DNA from: Pseudoduganella umbonata
Lineage (GTDB): Bacteria > Pseudomonadota > Gammaproteobacteria > Burkholderiales > Burkholderiaceae_D
Length of the DNA stretch: 64,000 nt
NCBI RefSeq assembly: GCF_014192225.1
Contig: NZ_JACHXS010000003.1
Span: forward strand, 186,001 to 250,000
Direction: 5' to 3'
Shown here: positions 1-9,081 of the stretch, piece after piece
How the letters are laid out: every line of letters starts with the position of its first letter
How positions within the stretch are numbered: position 1 is the first letter of the stretch
Translations under genes and position numbers: made by a program
The notes under the pieces: generated by a model
The model's input: the letters and a program-made list of their open reading frames with translations, nothing else
Told to the model about the DNA's origin: nothing
Database searches by the model: none

Positions 1-112
1 GTCGGCGAGTTCCGCATCGGCGCCTGACGGCGAGGCGGCGGGCGCCGATGCGCGCCTGGCCCGCCGAAACTGGTACAGTTGCGTTTTGGCATCACCGGAA
101 CCGCCGTACCCC

Positions 113-1807
113 ATGAAAGTCGAAACCAAGCTCAAGCTCGCCGCCGCCTGCATCGTCGTCGTCATGTCGGCGATCGCCCTGCTCCCCCACTTCGTCACCG
201 CCAGCGTGACGGAGGTGATGGCGGAACTGGATAAAGCGATCGCGCGCGAACGCGAGTACGGCGTGCTGCTCAATTACCTGAGCGATGCCGAAGCGGCCGA
301 GCGCGGCTATGTGATCACGGGCCGGCAGGAATTCCTGGAGCCCTACCACGAAGCGTTGGCCGCGCTGCCGGCCGTCGGCAAGGCGCTGGGCACCGGCCCG
401 ATCCCCGCGGCGGAACAGAAGGCGCTGGAGGATATCGCCCGGCTCACGGCGGCAAAGACCGCCTACATGCGCGAGGTGGTGCGGGTGCGCTCGGCCGACG
501 GCGCCGAGGCGGCCCGGGCGCTGGTCGACACCGGTCGCGGCAAGCAGTACATGGATGAGCTGAGAGTGCGCATCGGCGCCCAGGAAACGGCCTATGCGAA
601 TTACCGCGCGGGCTTGCGCGCCCAGCTTGCCGCCCGCTCCAGCCTGGCCGCGAACGTCACCAGCGTGGCCACCGCGATCGATATCGTGCTGCTGATCCTG
701 GCGGGCCTGGCGGGCAACCGCGTGCTGACCCAGCGCCGCAAGGCCGAGCAGCATGCCAACGACATCTCGCGGCAGCTGCGGCTGACCGCCGACATCGCCG
801 AGCGGCGCAATGTCCAGCTGCAGAGCGGCGGCGAAATGCTGCACGCGCTGGAACTGGCCGAAACCCTCGAGGAAGGCGCGCAGATCGTCGCGCTGTACTT
901 CAGCCGGCTGCTGCCGGCACTGTCCGGCTCCATGTACCTGTACCGGCATTCGCGCGACATCCTCGAACGCAAGGCCACCTGGGGCCAGGCGCACGACCCG
1001 GACATCATCGAACCGCTCGACTGCTGGGCCCTGCGCAAGGGTACCCAGCATTTCACGCACGGCGACGAAGGCACGCTGGCCTGCCGCCACGTGGCGGAGT
1101 CCGGCGCGCGGCTGCCGCGCATCTGCGTGCCGCTGGTGACGCAGGGCAACGTGATCGGCTTCATCACCGCCGAAGGGATGGCGCTGGGCCAGGACGACAG
1201 CGCCACCGAACGCGCATGGATCATGCAGCTGAGCGAACAGGTGGCGCTGGCGCTGTCCAACGTCCAGCTGCGCGCGTCGCTGCGGCACCAGTCGGTGATC
1301 GATCCGCTGACCCAGCTGTACAACCGCCGCTACCTGGACGAAACGCTCAAGCGCGAACTGGCGCGGGCCGTACGCCGTGGCGCGCCGCTGGCCGTGATCA
1401 TGCTGGACCTCGACCATTTCAAGCGCGTCAACGACACGTTCGGCCACGAGGCCGGCGACCTGCTGCTGCGCCACGTGGGCACCCTGCTGCTGCAGTCGAT
1501 CCGCGGCAGCGACGTGGCATGCCGCTATGGCGGCGAAGAGCTGATTCTGCTGCTGCCGGACTGTTCGCTGGAGCATGCCACGGCCCGCGCCGGGCGGCTG
1601 CGGCAGCAGATCCGTGCGCTGAACCTGGCGGTCAACAAGGATGTGCTCACCGCTTCGGCCTCGTTCGGCGTGGCAGCCTATCCGGTGCATGGCGATACTC
1701 CCGAAGCGCTGCTGCAGGCGGCCGACGCGGCGATGTACGCCGCCAAGCACGGCGGGCGGGACCGGGTCGACGTGGCGCCGCTGCCGGCGCCGGTACCGGT
1801 CCAGTAA
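113..1807 (+). CDS. Membrane diguanylate cyclase with CHASE3, GAF and GGDEF domains
   Basis: A 564-residue protein likely to make cyclic di-GMP from two GTP at the inner membrane. A first membrane segment (about residues 8-28) is followed by a CHASE3-like periplasmic four-helix sensor with the typical AERGYVITG stretch, a second membrane segment near 190-210, a GAF-like region (about 255-385) and a C-terminal GGDEF domain. The active-site loop reads GGEEL (473-477), a functional variant, and an RGSD inhibitory site (464-467) sits exactly five residues before it, so product feedback is expected. The reading frame also has an upstream TTG at 86; the ATG at 113 puts a short basic stretch directly before the membrane helix and is preferred, although neither start has a clear ribosome site. 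Ligand of CHASE3 unknown. Confidence 0.9.
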   Translation: MKVETKLKLAAACIVVVMSAIALLPHFVTASVTEVMAELDKAIAREREYGVLLNYLSDAEAAERGYVITGRQEFLEPYHEALAALPAVGKALGTGPIPAAEQKALEDIARLTAAKTAYMREVVRVRSADGAEAARALVDTGRGKQYMDELRVRIGAQETAYANYRAGLRAQLAARSSLAANVTSVATAIDIVLLILAGLAGNRVLTQRRKAEQHANDISRQLRLTADIAERRNVQLQSGGEMLHALELAETLEEGAQIVALYFSRLLPALSGSMYLYRHSRDILERKATWGQAHDPDIIEPLDCWALRKGTQHFTHGDEGTLACRHVAESGARLPRICVPLVTQGNVIGFITAEGMALGQDDSATERAWIMQLSEQVALALSNVQLRASLRHQSVIDPLTQLYNRRYLDETLKRELARAVRRGAPLAVIMLDLDHFKRVNDTFGHEAGDLLLRHVGTLLLQSIRGSDVACRYGGEELILLLPDCSLEHATARAGRLRQQIRALNLAVNKDVLTASASFGVAAYPVHGDTPEALLQAADAAMYAAKHGGRDRVDVAPLPAPVPVQ

Positions 1808-1931
1808 CCGGCACAGGTACCGGCGCAGTTACCGAATCCACCACCTGCCGCGTGACGTGCGCGAGGACGCCGCGGGCATTGCTAAACTGTGGCTCAGTCA
1901 AGTAAGGCACACGCCACACGACAAGGCATAC

Positions 1932-4310
1932 ATGTTCGGAGACGCTCGCGTTGTACGCAGGATGGCCTCGCTCGGCACGCGCGCCCGCTGGGGCGGCGCC
2001 GTCCTGGTGGCGGTGCTGGCAGTGGCGCTGCAGATGCTGCAGTGGCGCTTCGACGGCGGCCGCGCGCCCTTCCTCGTGTTCTGCCCCTTCCTCGTGTTCG
2101 CGGCCGCCGCGTTCGACCGCGGCCCGGCCCTGCTGGTGTTTTTCACCGGCCTGGTGGCCGGCGCATGGATGCTCGAACCGGACGGTTCCCTGCCCGGCTG
2201 GGCCGGCAGCGACCCGGCGGCCGTCGCCGCGTACTCGCTGCTGGGCCTGCTATCGATCTACCTGGGCGGCCTGGGGCGGCTCTACGCCTGGCGCGCGCTG
2301 CGCGCCGAACAGGCGCTGGCCGACGAGCGCGTGGCGCAGAGCGAGGCGCAGCGCGACCACCTGTACCACCTGCTGCTGCAGGCGCCCGGTTTCGTGGTCA
2401 TCCTGCGCGGCCCCGCGCACCTGATCGAACTGACCAACACGGATTTCGACGCGCTGGTCGGCCGCGGCGGCCTGGTCGGCACGCCGTTCGCCGGCGCCGT
2501 GCCGGAACTGGCGTCGGCCCACCTGGTGGCCCAGCTCGACGCGGCGTTTCGCAGCGGCACGTCCTATGCGGCGCGGGAAACGCCGGTACATGTCGGCACC
2601 GGTGCCAGCCCGGCGGACCGGCTCCGCTACATCGACTTCGCGCTGCAGCCGATCGGCGACAACGGCCGGCCGACCGGCGTCTTCCTGTCCGGCGTCGACG
2701 TCAGCGAGGCACGCCGCGCGCGCGAAGCGCTGCTGCTGAACGAGGAACGCCTGAAGGAGGGCCTGATGGCGGCGCGCATGGCGGTCTGGGAATTCGACCT
2801 GCCGCGCAACGAGGTACTGTTTTCCGACAGTGCCGTGTTCCTGTTCGGCGCCTCGCTAGACGTGTTGCGCCAGCCATGGCACCTGATCCACCCGGACGAC
2901 CTGCCCCGCGTGCTGGAAGCGCGCGCGGCCGCGATCGCCCGGCGCGGCGACTACCAGATGATCATACGGGCCCGGCGGGCCGACGACGGTTCCGCCCTGT
3001 GGCTCGACCTGCGCGGCCGCTGCATCGTCGGCGCCGACGGCGAGGTGCGCAAGCTGCGCGGCGTGACGCTGGACGTGACGGCACGCGAGGTGGCCGAGCA
3101 GGGATTGCGCACGGCCGAGCGGCGCAAGGACGAATTCCTGGCGATGCTGGCACATGAGTTGCGCAATCCGCTGGCGCCGATCAGCGCCGCGGCCACGCTG
3201 CTGCAGCGCGGCATCGCCCAGCCGGCGCAGGTGGCCATGGCCGCCGCCATCGTGGCGAGGCAGTCGGCCCACCTGTCGCGGCTGGTGGACGACCTGCTCG
3301 ACGCGGCACGCATCAGCCGCGGCAAGGTCGAACTGGTGCCGCGCGCGTTCGACCTGCGCGACGCCGTGCGCGACGCGCTGGAACAGGTCCATCCGCTGCT
3401 GGCCGCCCGGCACCACGCGCTGGAGGCGGCACTGCCGTCCGGGCCCGTGGGCGTGGATGGCGACCGCGCGCGCCTGACCCAGGTGGTGGCCAACCTGCTC
3501 AGCAATGCGATCCGTTTCACGCCGGCGGGCGGCCGGATCGGCGTCGAACTGGCCATTGTCGACAGCGGCGGCGGCAGCGGGGACGGCGCCGGCCACGCGC
3601 AACTGACCGTCAGCGACAATGGCTGCGGCATTTCAGCCGATCTGCTGCCGCACGTGTTCGGGCTGTTCACGCAGGGGGAGCGCGGCGCCGACCGTTCGCA
3701 GGGCGGCCTGGGCATCGGCCTGGCGATCGTTTCCGGCCTGGTGGCGCTGCATGGCGGCACGGTGCACGCGGCCAGCGACGGCCCGGGACGCGGCGCCCGC
3801 TTCACCGTCACGCTGCCGGCCATCGCGCTGCCGCCGCCGCCCGCCGCCGCGGTTGCGCCGGCCGTGGCGGCAAGATCGCTGGACCTGCTGCTGGTGGACG
3901 ACAACCGCGATGCCGCCGATACGCTGGCGATCCTGCTGCGCGGCGCCGGGCACCGCTGCGACACCCGCTACGATGCGGAATCGGCGCTGGCCGCGGTCCG
4001 CGCGGCGCAGCCCGACGCCTGCATCCTCGACATCGGCCTGCCGGGCATGGATGGCTACACGCTGGCGCGCGAGATCCGCGCCATTGCCGGCGACCGCGCG
4101 GGCGGCCGGGCCGGCGATCCGGAGCGCAGGGGCATCGTGCTGTTCGCGCTGAGCGGCTACGGCCGGGCGGAGGACCGTGAGCAGGCCGCGGCAGCCGGTT
4201 TCGACCGGCATTTCGTCAAGCCGGTGGCGCCGGACGAGCTGCTCGGCGCCCTCGCCGCCGCATCTGCCGCGTCCGGAGCGGCGACTGCCAGCGCGGCCGG
4301 CGGACGCTGA
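1932..4310 (+). CDS. Hybrid sensor histidine kinase with C-terminal receiver
   Basis: A 792-residue inner-membrane hybrid kinase. The N-terminus (to about residue 125) holds several hydrophobic segments in a DUF4118/MASE-like arrangement. Two PAS-like regions follow (about 145-265 and 275-385; the second has the PAS_3 pattern LIHPDDLPRV). HisKA carries AHELRNP with phospho-acceptor His408, the HATPase domain has its N, G1 and G2 boxes (NLLSNAIRF, DNGCGI, GLGIGLAIV), and the receiver has the acidic DD pair, Asp700 (ILDIGLPGMDGY) and the Lys of HFVKPV. The frame is open far upstream into the cyclase gene, but the ATG at 1932 is the first one past that gene. No separate response regulator is adjacent, so output partner is unknown. 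Confidence 0.88.
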   Translation: MFGDARVVRRMASLGTRARWGGAVLVAVLAVALQMLQWRFDGGRAPFLVFCPFLVFAAAAFDRGPALLVFFTGLVAGAWMLEPDGSLPGWAGSDPAAVAAYSLLGLLSIYLGGLGRLYAWRALRAEQALADERVAQSEAQRDHLYHLLLQAPGFVVILRGPAHLIELTNTDFDALVGRGGLVGTPFAGAVPELASAHLVAQLDAAFRSGTSYAARETPVHVGTGASPADRLRYIDFALQPIGDNGRPTGVFLSGVDVSEARRAREALLLNEERLKEGLMAARMAVWEFDLPRNEVLFSDSAVFLFGASLDVLRQPWHLIHPDDLPRVLEARAAAIARRGDYQMIIRARRADDGSALWLDLRGRCIVGADGEVRKLRGVTLDVTAREVAEQGLRTAERRKDEFLAMLAHELRNPLAPISAAATLLQRGIAQPAQVAMAAAIVARQSAHLSRLVDDLLDAARISRGKVELVPRAFDLRDAVRDALEQVHPLLAARHHALEAALPSGPVGVDGDRARLTQVVANLLSNAIRFTPAGGRIGVELAIVDSGGGSGDGAGHAQLTVSDNGCGISADLLPHVFGLFTQGERGADRSQGGLGIGLAIVSGLVALHGGTVHAASDGPGRGARFTVTLPAIALPPPPAAAVAPAVAARSLDLLLVDDNRDAADTLAILLRGAGHRCDTRYDAESALAAVRAAQPDACILDIGLPGMDGYTLAREIRAIAGDRAGGRAGDPERRGIVLFALSGYGRAEDREQAAAAGFDRHFVKPVAPDELLGALAAASAASGAATASAAGGR

Positions 4311-4366
4311 CGCGCACCGCTTGCCACATGGACGGCGTACAGGCTCCTGCCCGGCTACAATGCGCC

Positions 4367-5131
4367 ATGTACCGTTTGCTACCCGCCCTCCTCCCGGCAC
4401 TCCTTTGCACCATCGCTGGCGGTGCCACGGCCGCGCCGCTGCGCGTCGGCGGCTTCGTCGTGGCGCCGCTGGTACTGGGCGAGCCCGACAAACCGCTGCG
4501 CGGCGCGCTGCGCGATTTCCTGGAACGCGAAGTGGTGCCGGGCGGCGTCGCCATGCGGTGGATGTCGACTAGCTCGCTGCCGGATGGCATCGCCGCCCTG
4601 CGGGAAGGGACGCTCGACATCGTGCTGGTAGCAAGCGGCCAGGCCGCGCGCCAGGCCGGCACCGCCACGTCCAGCTTTACCTACCTGTACACCCGGCCGA
4701 ACCTTGCGGTCCGCGAGGACTTCCCGCTGCGCACCGTGCGCTCGCTGGACCAGCTTGCCGGCATGCGGATCGGCTGGGTCGCCGGGGCCGCCCTGTCGCC
4801 GCGACTGAAAGAGGCCGGCGCCACGTGGCGCCGCGCGGCGGGCCATACCTGGCAGCTGGAGAACCTGCGCCTGGTCCAGGCCGGGGAGATCGACGGGGCC
4901 TACTTCGAGAACGAATATTCGCCACGCTACCTGGCCCACGTGGGCGGCATGCCGCTCCGCGTCGTGCGCCTGCCGATGCCGCCGCGCGCCGTGTTCATGC
5001 TGTACTCGCTGAAGGCCGACAAGGCCGATATCGCCCGCTTCGACCGCGTGGCCGGCGAGGCGTTCGCGGGAAGCCGTTTCCGCGACTTCCTGGAACGGTA
5101 CACCGCGAGCGGCGTGCCGCGCCCCCGTTGA
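4367..5131 (+). CDS. Periplasmic amino-acid-type solute-binding protein
   Basis: A 254-residue secreted protein of the SBP_bac_3 type. The start at 4367 is chosen because it gives a clean signal peptide (about residues 1-23, ending GATAAP); an upstream ATG at 4328 would add 13 residues in front of it. The body shows the two-lobe features of the family (aspartate-rich LREGTLDIVLVA, then LAGMRIGWVAG and an AGEIDGAYFENEY segment). No permease or ATPase lies beside it. It sits between two histidine kinases and 15 bp before a DUF4105 gene, so a sensory role, or a solo binding protein of the kind common in beta- and gammaproteobacteria, is as likely as transport. Ligand not predictable. Confidence 0.75.
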   Translation: MYRLLPALLPALLCTIAGGATAAPLRVGGFVVAPLVLGEPDKPLRGALRDFLEREVVPGGVAMRWMSTSSLPDGIAALREGTLDIVLVASGQAARQAGTATSSFTYLYTRPNLAVREDFPLRTVRSLDQLAGMRIGWVAGAALSPRLKEAGATWRRAAGHTWQLENLRLVQAGEIDGAYFENEYSPRYLAHVGGMPLRVVRLPMPPRAVFMLYSLKADKADIARFDRVAGEAFAGSRFRDFLERYTASGVPRPR

Positions 5132-5145
5132 GCGAGCCTCGCCTT

Positions 5146-6174
5146 ATGCGCAGCGGACTGGCGCAGGCCGTCCTGGTCAGGATGCCGGCGACGCTCCTCC
5201 TCGCCCTGGCAGGCGCCTGGGGCCTGCTCGCGCTGCATTTCCAGTTGCCGCGCCTGCCGGCCGCCGCCGCCGGCACGGCGTGGTGCGGGCTCGGCATCGC
5301 CGCGGCAGTCGCCGTGTGGCGCCCGCCCGGCAGGCGCTGGCGGAACGGCATCGCGCTGGCCTGCGCGGTGGCCGCGGTGGCGATGGGCGCCTGGTGGCAG
5401 TCGGTCCGGCCTTCGCACGACAGGGCCTGGGCCGACGACGTCGCCCGCCTGCTCGACGCCGACGTGGACGGCAACCGCGTCACGCTGCGCAACGTGCGCA
5501 ATTTCGACTGGGAGAGCGAAACGCGCTACACGCCGCGCTGGGAAACCCGCCATTACGACCTGGCGCAACTGGCATCTGCCGACCTGGTGCTGTCGTACTG
5601 GATGGGGCCGCACATCGCGCACACGCTGGTCTCGTTCGGCTTTGCCGATGGCCGCAAGCTGGTGTTTTCGCTGGAGATCCGCAAGGAACGGCACGAGGCG
5701 TTTTCCGCCGTCGGCGGCTTCTTCCGCCAGTTCGAGGAAGTCCTGGTCGCGGCGGACGAACGGGACATCGTGCGCACGCGCAGCAACGCGCGCGGCGAAC
5801 AGGTCTACCTGTACCGGCTGCGCGCCACGCCGGCGCAGCTGCGCGCCGTGTTCCTCGGCTACCTGGCGCAGGCCGCGCAATTGCGCCACACGCCGGCGTT
5901 CTACAACACGCTGACCAGCAACTGCACCACCGTCGTCTTCGACCTTGCCCGGCAGATCGCACCCGGCCTGCCGCTCGACTACCGGCTGCTCGCTTCGGGC
6001 CATTTCGCCGAGTACGCGTACGACCAGGGCGCGCTGGTGCCGGGCTACCCGTATCGGGTGCTGCAGCAGCGCGGCTACATCAATCCGCGCGCGCTGCGCG
6101 CCGATACCGACGGCAGCGATTTCTCGCGGGCGATCCGGCTGGGGATTCCCGGCATGCAGCCCGGCGGAGAATGA
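5146..6174 (+). CDS. DUF4105 membrane protein
   Basis: A 342-residue protein. Two or three hydrophobic segments occupy the first 85 residues. The rest matches the DUF4105 pattern known from Proteobacteria and Bacteroidetes: DFDWESETRYTPRWE-like sequence, a DLVLSYWMGPHIAHTLVSFGF segment and the NTLTSNCTTVVFDL segment, whose Cys is the conserved residue of the domain and resembles the nucleophile of papain-like (NlpC/P60-type) folds. The His of PHIAHTL may be its partner. The enzymatic function of the family is not established. It follows the binding-protein gene by 15 bp and is probably co-transcribed with it. The start at 5146 is the first ATG beyond the previous stop. Confidence 0.8.
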   Translation: MRSGLAQAVLVRMPATLLLALAGAWGLLALHFQLPRLPAAAAGTAWCGLGIAAAVAVWRPPGRRWRNGIALACAVAAVAMGAWWQSVRPSHDRAWADDVARLLDADVDGNRVTLRNVRNFDWESETRYTPRWETRHYDLAQLASADLVLSYWMGPHIAHTLVSFGFADGRKLVFSLEIRKERHEAFSAVGGFFRQFEEVLVAADERDIVRTRSNARGEQVYLYRLRATPAQLRAVFLGYLAQAAQLRHTPAFYNTLTSNCTTVVFDLARQIAPGLPLDYRLLASGHFAEYAYDQGALVPGYPYRVLQQRGYINPRALRADTDGSDFSRAIRLGIPGMQPGGE

Positions 6175-6262
6175 GCGCTGCCGGTAGCTCCCGGCAATTT
6201 TAGTTCGTGCCAGGAACGTAGAAATATGACATGATGGCCGGTTATCGTCTTGCAAGCAACCC

Positions 6263-7414
6263 ATGTCAACCACACCGCCATCCCCGCCCGCGGGCACGCC
6301 CGACAGCGCGAGCTCCGACATGCGCTTTCGTGCGGTGTTCGAGCAGGCGCCCGTCAGCATCCAGATCCTTGCGCCCGACGGCCGCACGCTGCGGGTCAAC
6401 CAGGCCTGGGAAGACCTGTGGCAGATCCGCGAAGGCTCGGCGGTCAAGGCCCATGTGCTCAGTGCCGCCTACAACGTGCTGGAGGATCCGCAACTGGTCG
6501 GGCACGGCATCGCCGCCACGCTGCGGCGCGCGTTCGCCGGCGAATCGGTGGCGCTGCCGGCGATCCGCTACGACGTGGCCACGCTGGACGGCACGGGGCC
6601 GGCGCGCTGGGTGACCGCGCGGGCGCATCCGGTCAAGGATGCCGATGGCCGCGTCGTCGAGGTCATGCTGATCCACGAGGACATTACCGAGCGGCTCGCG
6701 GCGGAGCAGGCCCTGCACGACCAGGACCGCCGCAAGGACGAGTTCCTGGCGATGCTGGCCCACGAACTGCGCAATCCGCTGGCACCGATTTCCGCGGCGG
6801 CCGACCTGCTCCGGACGGTCGGCAGCGCCGACGAGCGGGTGCGCAAGGCCAGCGACGTGATCGCCCGGCAGGTACGGCACATGACCACGCTGGTCGACGA
6901 CCTGCTCGACGTCTCGCGCGTCACGCGCGGCCTGATCCAGCTCGACCGCGCGATGGTGGACCTGGGGTCGATCGTCGCCAATGCCGTCGAGCAGGCGCGC
7001 CCGCTGATGCAGGCGCGCGGGCATGCGTTCGCCATCGAAGGCGGCGCCGGCACGCTGTGTGTCCACGGCGATGCCAACCGGCTCGTGCAGGTGGTGGTCA
7101 ACCTGCTCAACAATGCAGCGAAGTACACGCCGCGCGGCGGACGGATCGCGCTGGCCTGCGTCCGCGAAGGCACGACCGTGGCCATCAGCGTGCGCGACAA
7201 CGGCATCGGCCTCGACAACGCCCTGCTGCCCCATGTATTCGACTTGTTTACACAGGCGGAACGTTCGCCGGACCGCGCCCAGGGCGGGCTGGGCATCGGG
7301 CTGGCACTGGTGCGCAATATCGTCGCCATGCATGGCGGCCAGGTGACGGCCTACAGCGACGGGCCCGGCCGGGGCAGCGTGTTTACGGTGACGCTGGACT
7401 TGATGGCCGCGTAA
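6263..7414 (+). CDS. Soluble PAS sensor histidine kinase
   Basis: A 383-residue kinase without membrane segments. A single PAS domain (about 22-145) ends in the usual DITERLAAEQAL helix; HisKA follows with AHELRNP and phospho-acceptor His167; the HATPase domain has NLLNNAAKY, DNGIGL and GLGIGLALV. Its catalytic half is closely related in wording to the hybrid kinase that ends at 4310 (RRKDEFLAMLAHELRNPLAP is shared), suggesting duplication within the locus, but the receiver and the membrane part are missing. No adjacent response regulator is present, so it may phosphorylate the receiver of the hybrid kinase or a distant partner. Confidence 0.87.
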   Translation: MSTTPPSPPAGTPDSASSDMRFRAVFEQAPVSIQILAPDGRTLRVNQAWEDLWQIREGSAVKAHVLSAAYNVLEDPQLVGHGIAATLRRAFAGESVALPAIRYDVATLDGTGPARWVTARAHPVKDADGRVVEVMLIHEDITERLAAEQALHDQDRRKDEFLAMLAHELRNPLAPISAAADLLRTVGSADERVRKASDVIARQVRHMTTLVDDLLDVSRVTRGLIQLDRAMVDLGSIVANAVEQARPLMQARGHAFAIEGGAGTLCVHGDANRLVQVVVNLLNNAAKYTPRGGRIALACVREGTTVAISVRDNGIGLDNALLPHVFDLFTQAERSPDRAQGGLGIGLALVRNIVAMHGGQVTAYSDGPGRGSVFTVTLDLMAA

Positions 7415-7474
7415 CGTACCCGGCGGGCTGCGGCAAGGCATTGCAACGCAGCCATGGAGATGTTGCCGGACGCC

Positions 7475-7834
7475 CTAGATGCAGGGCTCCTCGATCACCC
7501 TGCCATTCACCAGGTGCTTCGGGCAGCCTCCCGGCATCGGCAATGTCGGCGCACACACGCCCGGCAGCCGGGACGGCCGATCGGCTGGAACGCAGTCGCC
7601 CTGGCATTCGCTGTCGTCGGCGCAGGCTTTGCCACGGTCGCCTGTCCTGATGACGCAAAAATGGAACTGGCCCATCGGGTACAGGATCCATTCCCCGCCG
7701 CGTGCCATGCATTGCGCCTTGCTTCTCGGCGGTTCGGGCTTCGCTGGCTTGGCCGGCCCGCCGGCATTCGCGCTTGCCGCGACCATTGCCAGCACCGCAA
7801 GCACCCCCGGCAATAACGCATTGCGGCTTGCCAT
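7475..7834 (-). CDS. Small secreted Cys-rich protein, unknown function
   Basis: A 119-residue protein with a good signal peptide (about 1-24, ending ASANA) and eight cysteines in the mature part. These include the spacing CADDSECQGDC, which resembles small disulfide-stabilised secreted domains found in many Gram-negative genomes annotated only as hypothetical. A ribosome site GGGAGA lies about nine bases before the ATG. It is convergent with the kinase gene that ends at 7414 and transcribed away from the LysR gene. Function not assignable. Confidence 0.72.
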   Translation of the reverse strand: MASRNALLPGVLAVLAMVAASANAGGPAKPAKPEPPRSKAQCMARGGEWILYPMGQFHFCVIRTGDRGKACADDSECQGDCVPADRPSRLPGVCAPTLPMPGGCPKHLVNGRVIEEPCI

Positions 7835-7947
7835 CCTCGTGATCTCCCTGGAATAGTGGATACGCGGCGATCCGCCGCGGGGCCGGCCGGATCAGATCCG
7901 GTATCCGCAGTGTAAGACCCGGTTTGCCATGACGGCAAGCGGCATGC

Positions 7948-8844
7948 CTACGTCCGGAACAGGTGCTGCTTGGCCTCCTGGCTGATCGCCACCGTGGCCG
8001 GGTGGCTCAGCCGCCGCTCGGTGGTGATCGCATAGACCTGGTCGACGACATCGCCCGCCTCGCCGAACTGCTCCACCCCGTACTGCTGGCAGATGTAGTC
8101 GGCCAGCACGCCGGGCGCGAAGAACAGCCCGGCGCCGGCCCGCCCGAACGCCTTCATCATCGCGCTGTCGTCGAATTCGCCGACGATGCGCGGGCGCACG
8201 CCCTGCTCCTCCAGCCACTTCAGCACGCGCGGCCGCGTGGCGAAATCCTCGCCGGGCAGCAGCATCGGCATCTTGTCCAGGCATTGCGGGAACGGCCCCT
8301 TCAGCCGCTCGCGGAACGCCGCCGCGCCGAAGATCTTCAGCACGCTCTCGCCCAGCAGGTGCGAAAAGCCGCGCACGGACAGGTGCGGCGGCATCGGCCG
8401 GTCGGCGATGATCAGGTCCAGCCGGTGCACCGCCAGCTCGCCCAGCAGCGTTGCCAGCCGCCCTTCCCGGCACACCAGGCGCACCGGCTCGGCCAGCGCC
8501 AGCGCCGGTGCCAGCACCTGGCTGGCTACCATCTTCGACACCGAGTCGGCGCAACCGACCAGGAAACGGGTGGCGTGCACCGATTCGTCGTGCAGCGCCT
8601 CGATCAGTTCGTCGCCGGTGCGGAAGATCGTGTCCGCATAGCTCAGCACGCGCGTGCCGGCCTCGGTCAGCTCCAGCGTGCGGCCGGTGCGGCGGAACAG
8701 CTCGACGCCCAGCGTGTCGGCGAATTCGGTCAGCTGGCCGGAAATCGATTGCGGCGTCAGGTGCAGCTGCTCGGCCGCGCGGGCGATCGTGCCGGTGCGC
8801 GCCACCATCCAGAAATATCGGAGATGCTTGTAGTTCAGGCTCAT
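7948..8844 (-). CDS. NhaR-like LysR-family transcriptional regulator
   Basis: A 298-residue LysR regulator. The N-terminal winged helix-turn-helix (about 5-62: NYKHLRYFWMVARTGTIARA, then LTPQSISGQL) reads like NhaR, the Na+/Li+-responsive activator of nhaA in enterobacteria, more than like generic LysR proteins. The effector domain follows from about residue 90. It is divergent from the TerC-family gene at 9082, with a 237-bp shared control region, the classic layout for a LysR regulator and its target. No nhaA antiporter is present nearby, so the target here may be the TerC gene. The NhaR-type name is by similarity; the sensed ion is unproven. Confidence 0.85.
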   Translation of the reverse strand: MSLNYKHLRYFWMVARTGTIARAAEQLHLTPQSISGQLTEFADTLGVELFRRTGRTLELTEAGTRVLSYADTIFRTGDELIEALHDESVHATRFLVGCADSVSKMVASQVLAPALALAEPVRLVCREGRLATLLGELAVHRLDLIIADRPMPPHLSVRGFSHLLGESVLKIFGAAAFRERLKGPFPQCLDKMPMLLPGEDFATRPRVLKWLEEQGVRPRIVGEFDDSAMMKAFGRAGAGLFFAPGVLADYICQQYGVEQFGEAGDVVDQVYAITTERRLSHPATVAISQEAKQHLFRT

Positions 8845-9017
8845 GGCTCGGTGTGTTGGTCAGGTGCACAAGGTGCGGGCGCCGGCTGCCGGTGCTGGCG
8901 CAAGCGTCGTCGCGTGTCGTCGAAGGTGCATTCGCGCAATTTGTCATTCTTAACAGGAAGTGTGAACGCCAAGGCAATTACTCGGTTTTTTCGATGTATC
9001 AGCAAAGTATATTCGAT

Positions 9018-9046
9018 TTGTCCTTTGAATCGTACGCCGGTATCCT
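9018..9046 (+). promoter_or_regulatory. Candidate sigma-70 promoter for the TerC-family gene
   Basis: TTGTCC and TATCCT separated by 17 bp lie in the divergent region between the NhaR-like and TerC-family genes. Each hexamer matches four of six consensus positions. Transcription would start near 9053, giving a leader of about 30 bases that ends in the strong AAGGAG ribosome site. I looked for, and did not find, a yybP-ykoY manganese riboswitch, which precedes alx in Escherichia coli. Confidence 0.3.
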
Positions 9047-9081
9047 GCGTCCTATTGATATTCCATAAGGAGTTGGTCGAA

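Noticed and set aside
1..27. In-frame codons ending in TGA at 25-27 that look like the end of an upstream gene
   Set aside because: Only nine codons are visible, too few to support a gene or name a product.
8845..9081. yybP-ykoY manganese riboswitch upstream of the TerC-family gene
   Set aside because: The conserved loop sequences of that class are not found in the gap.
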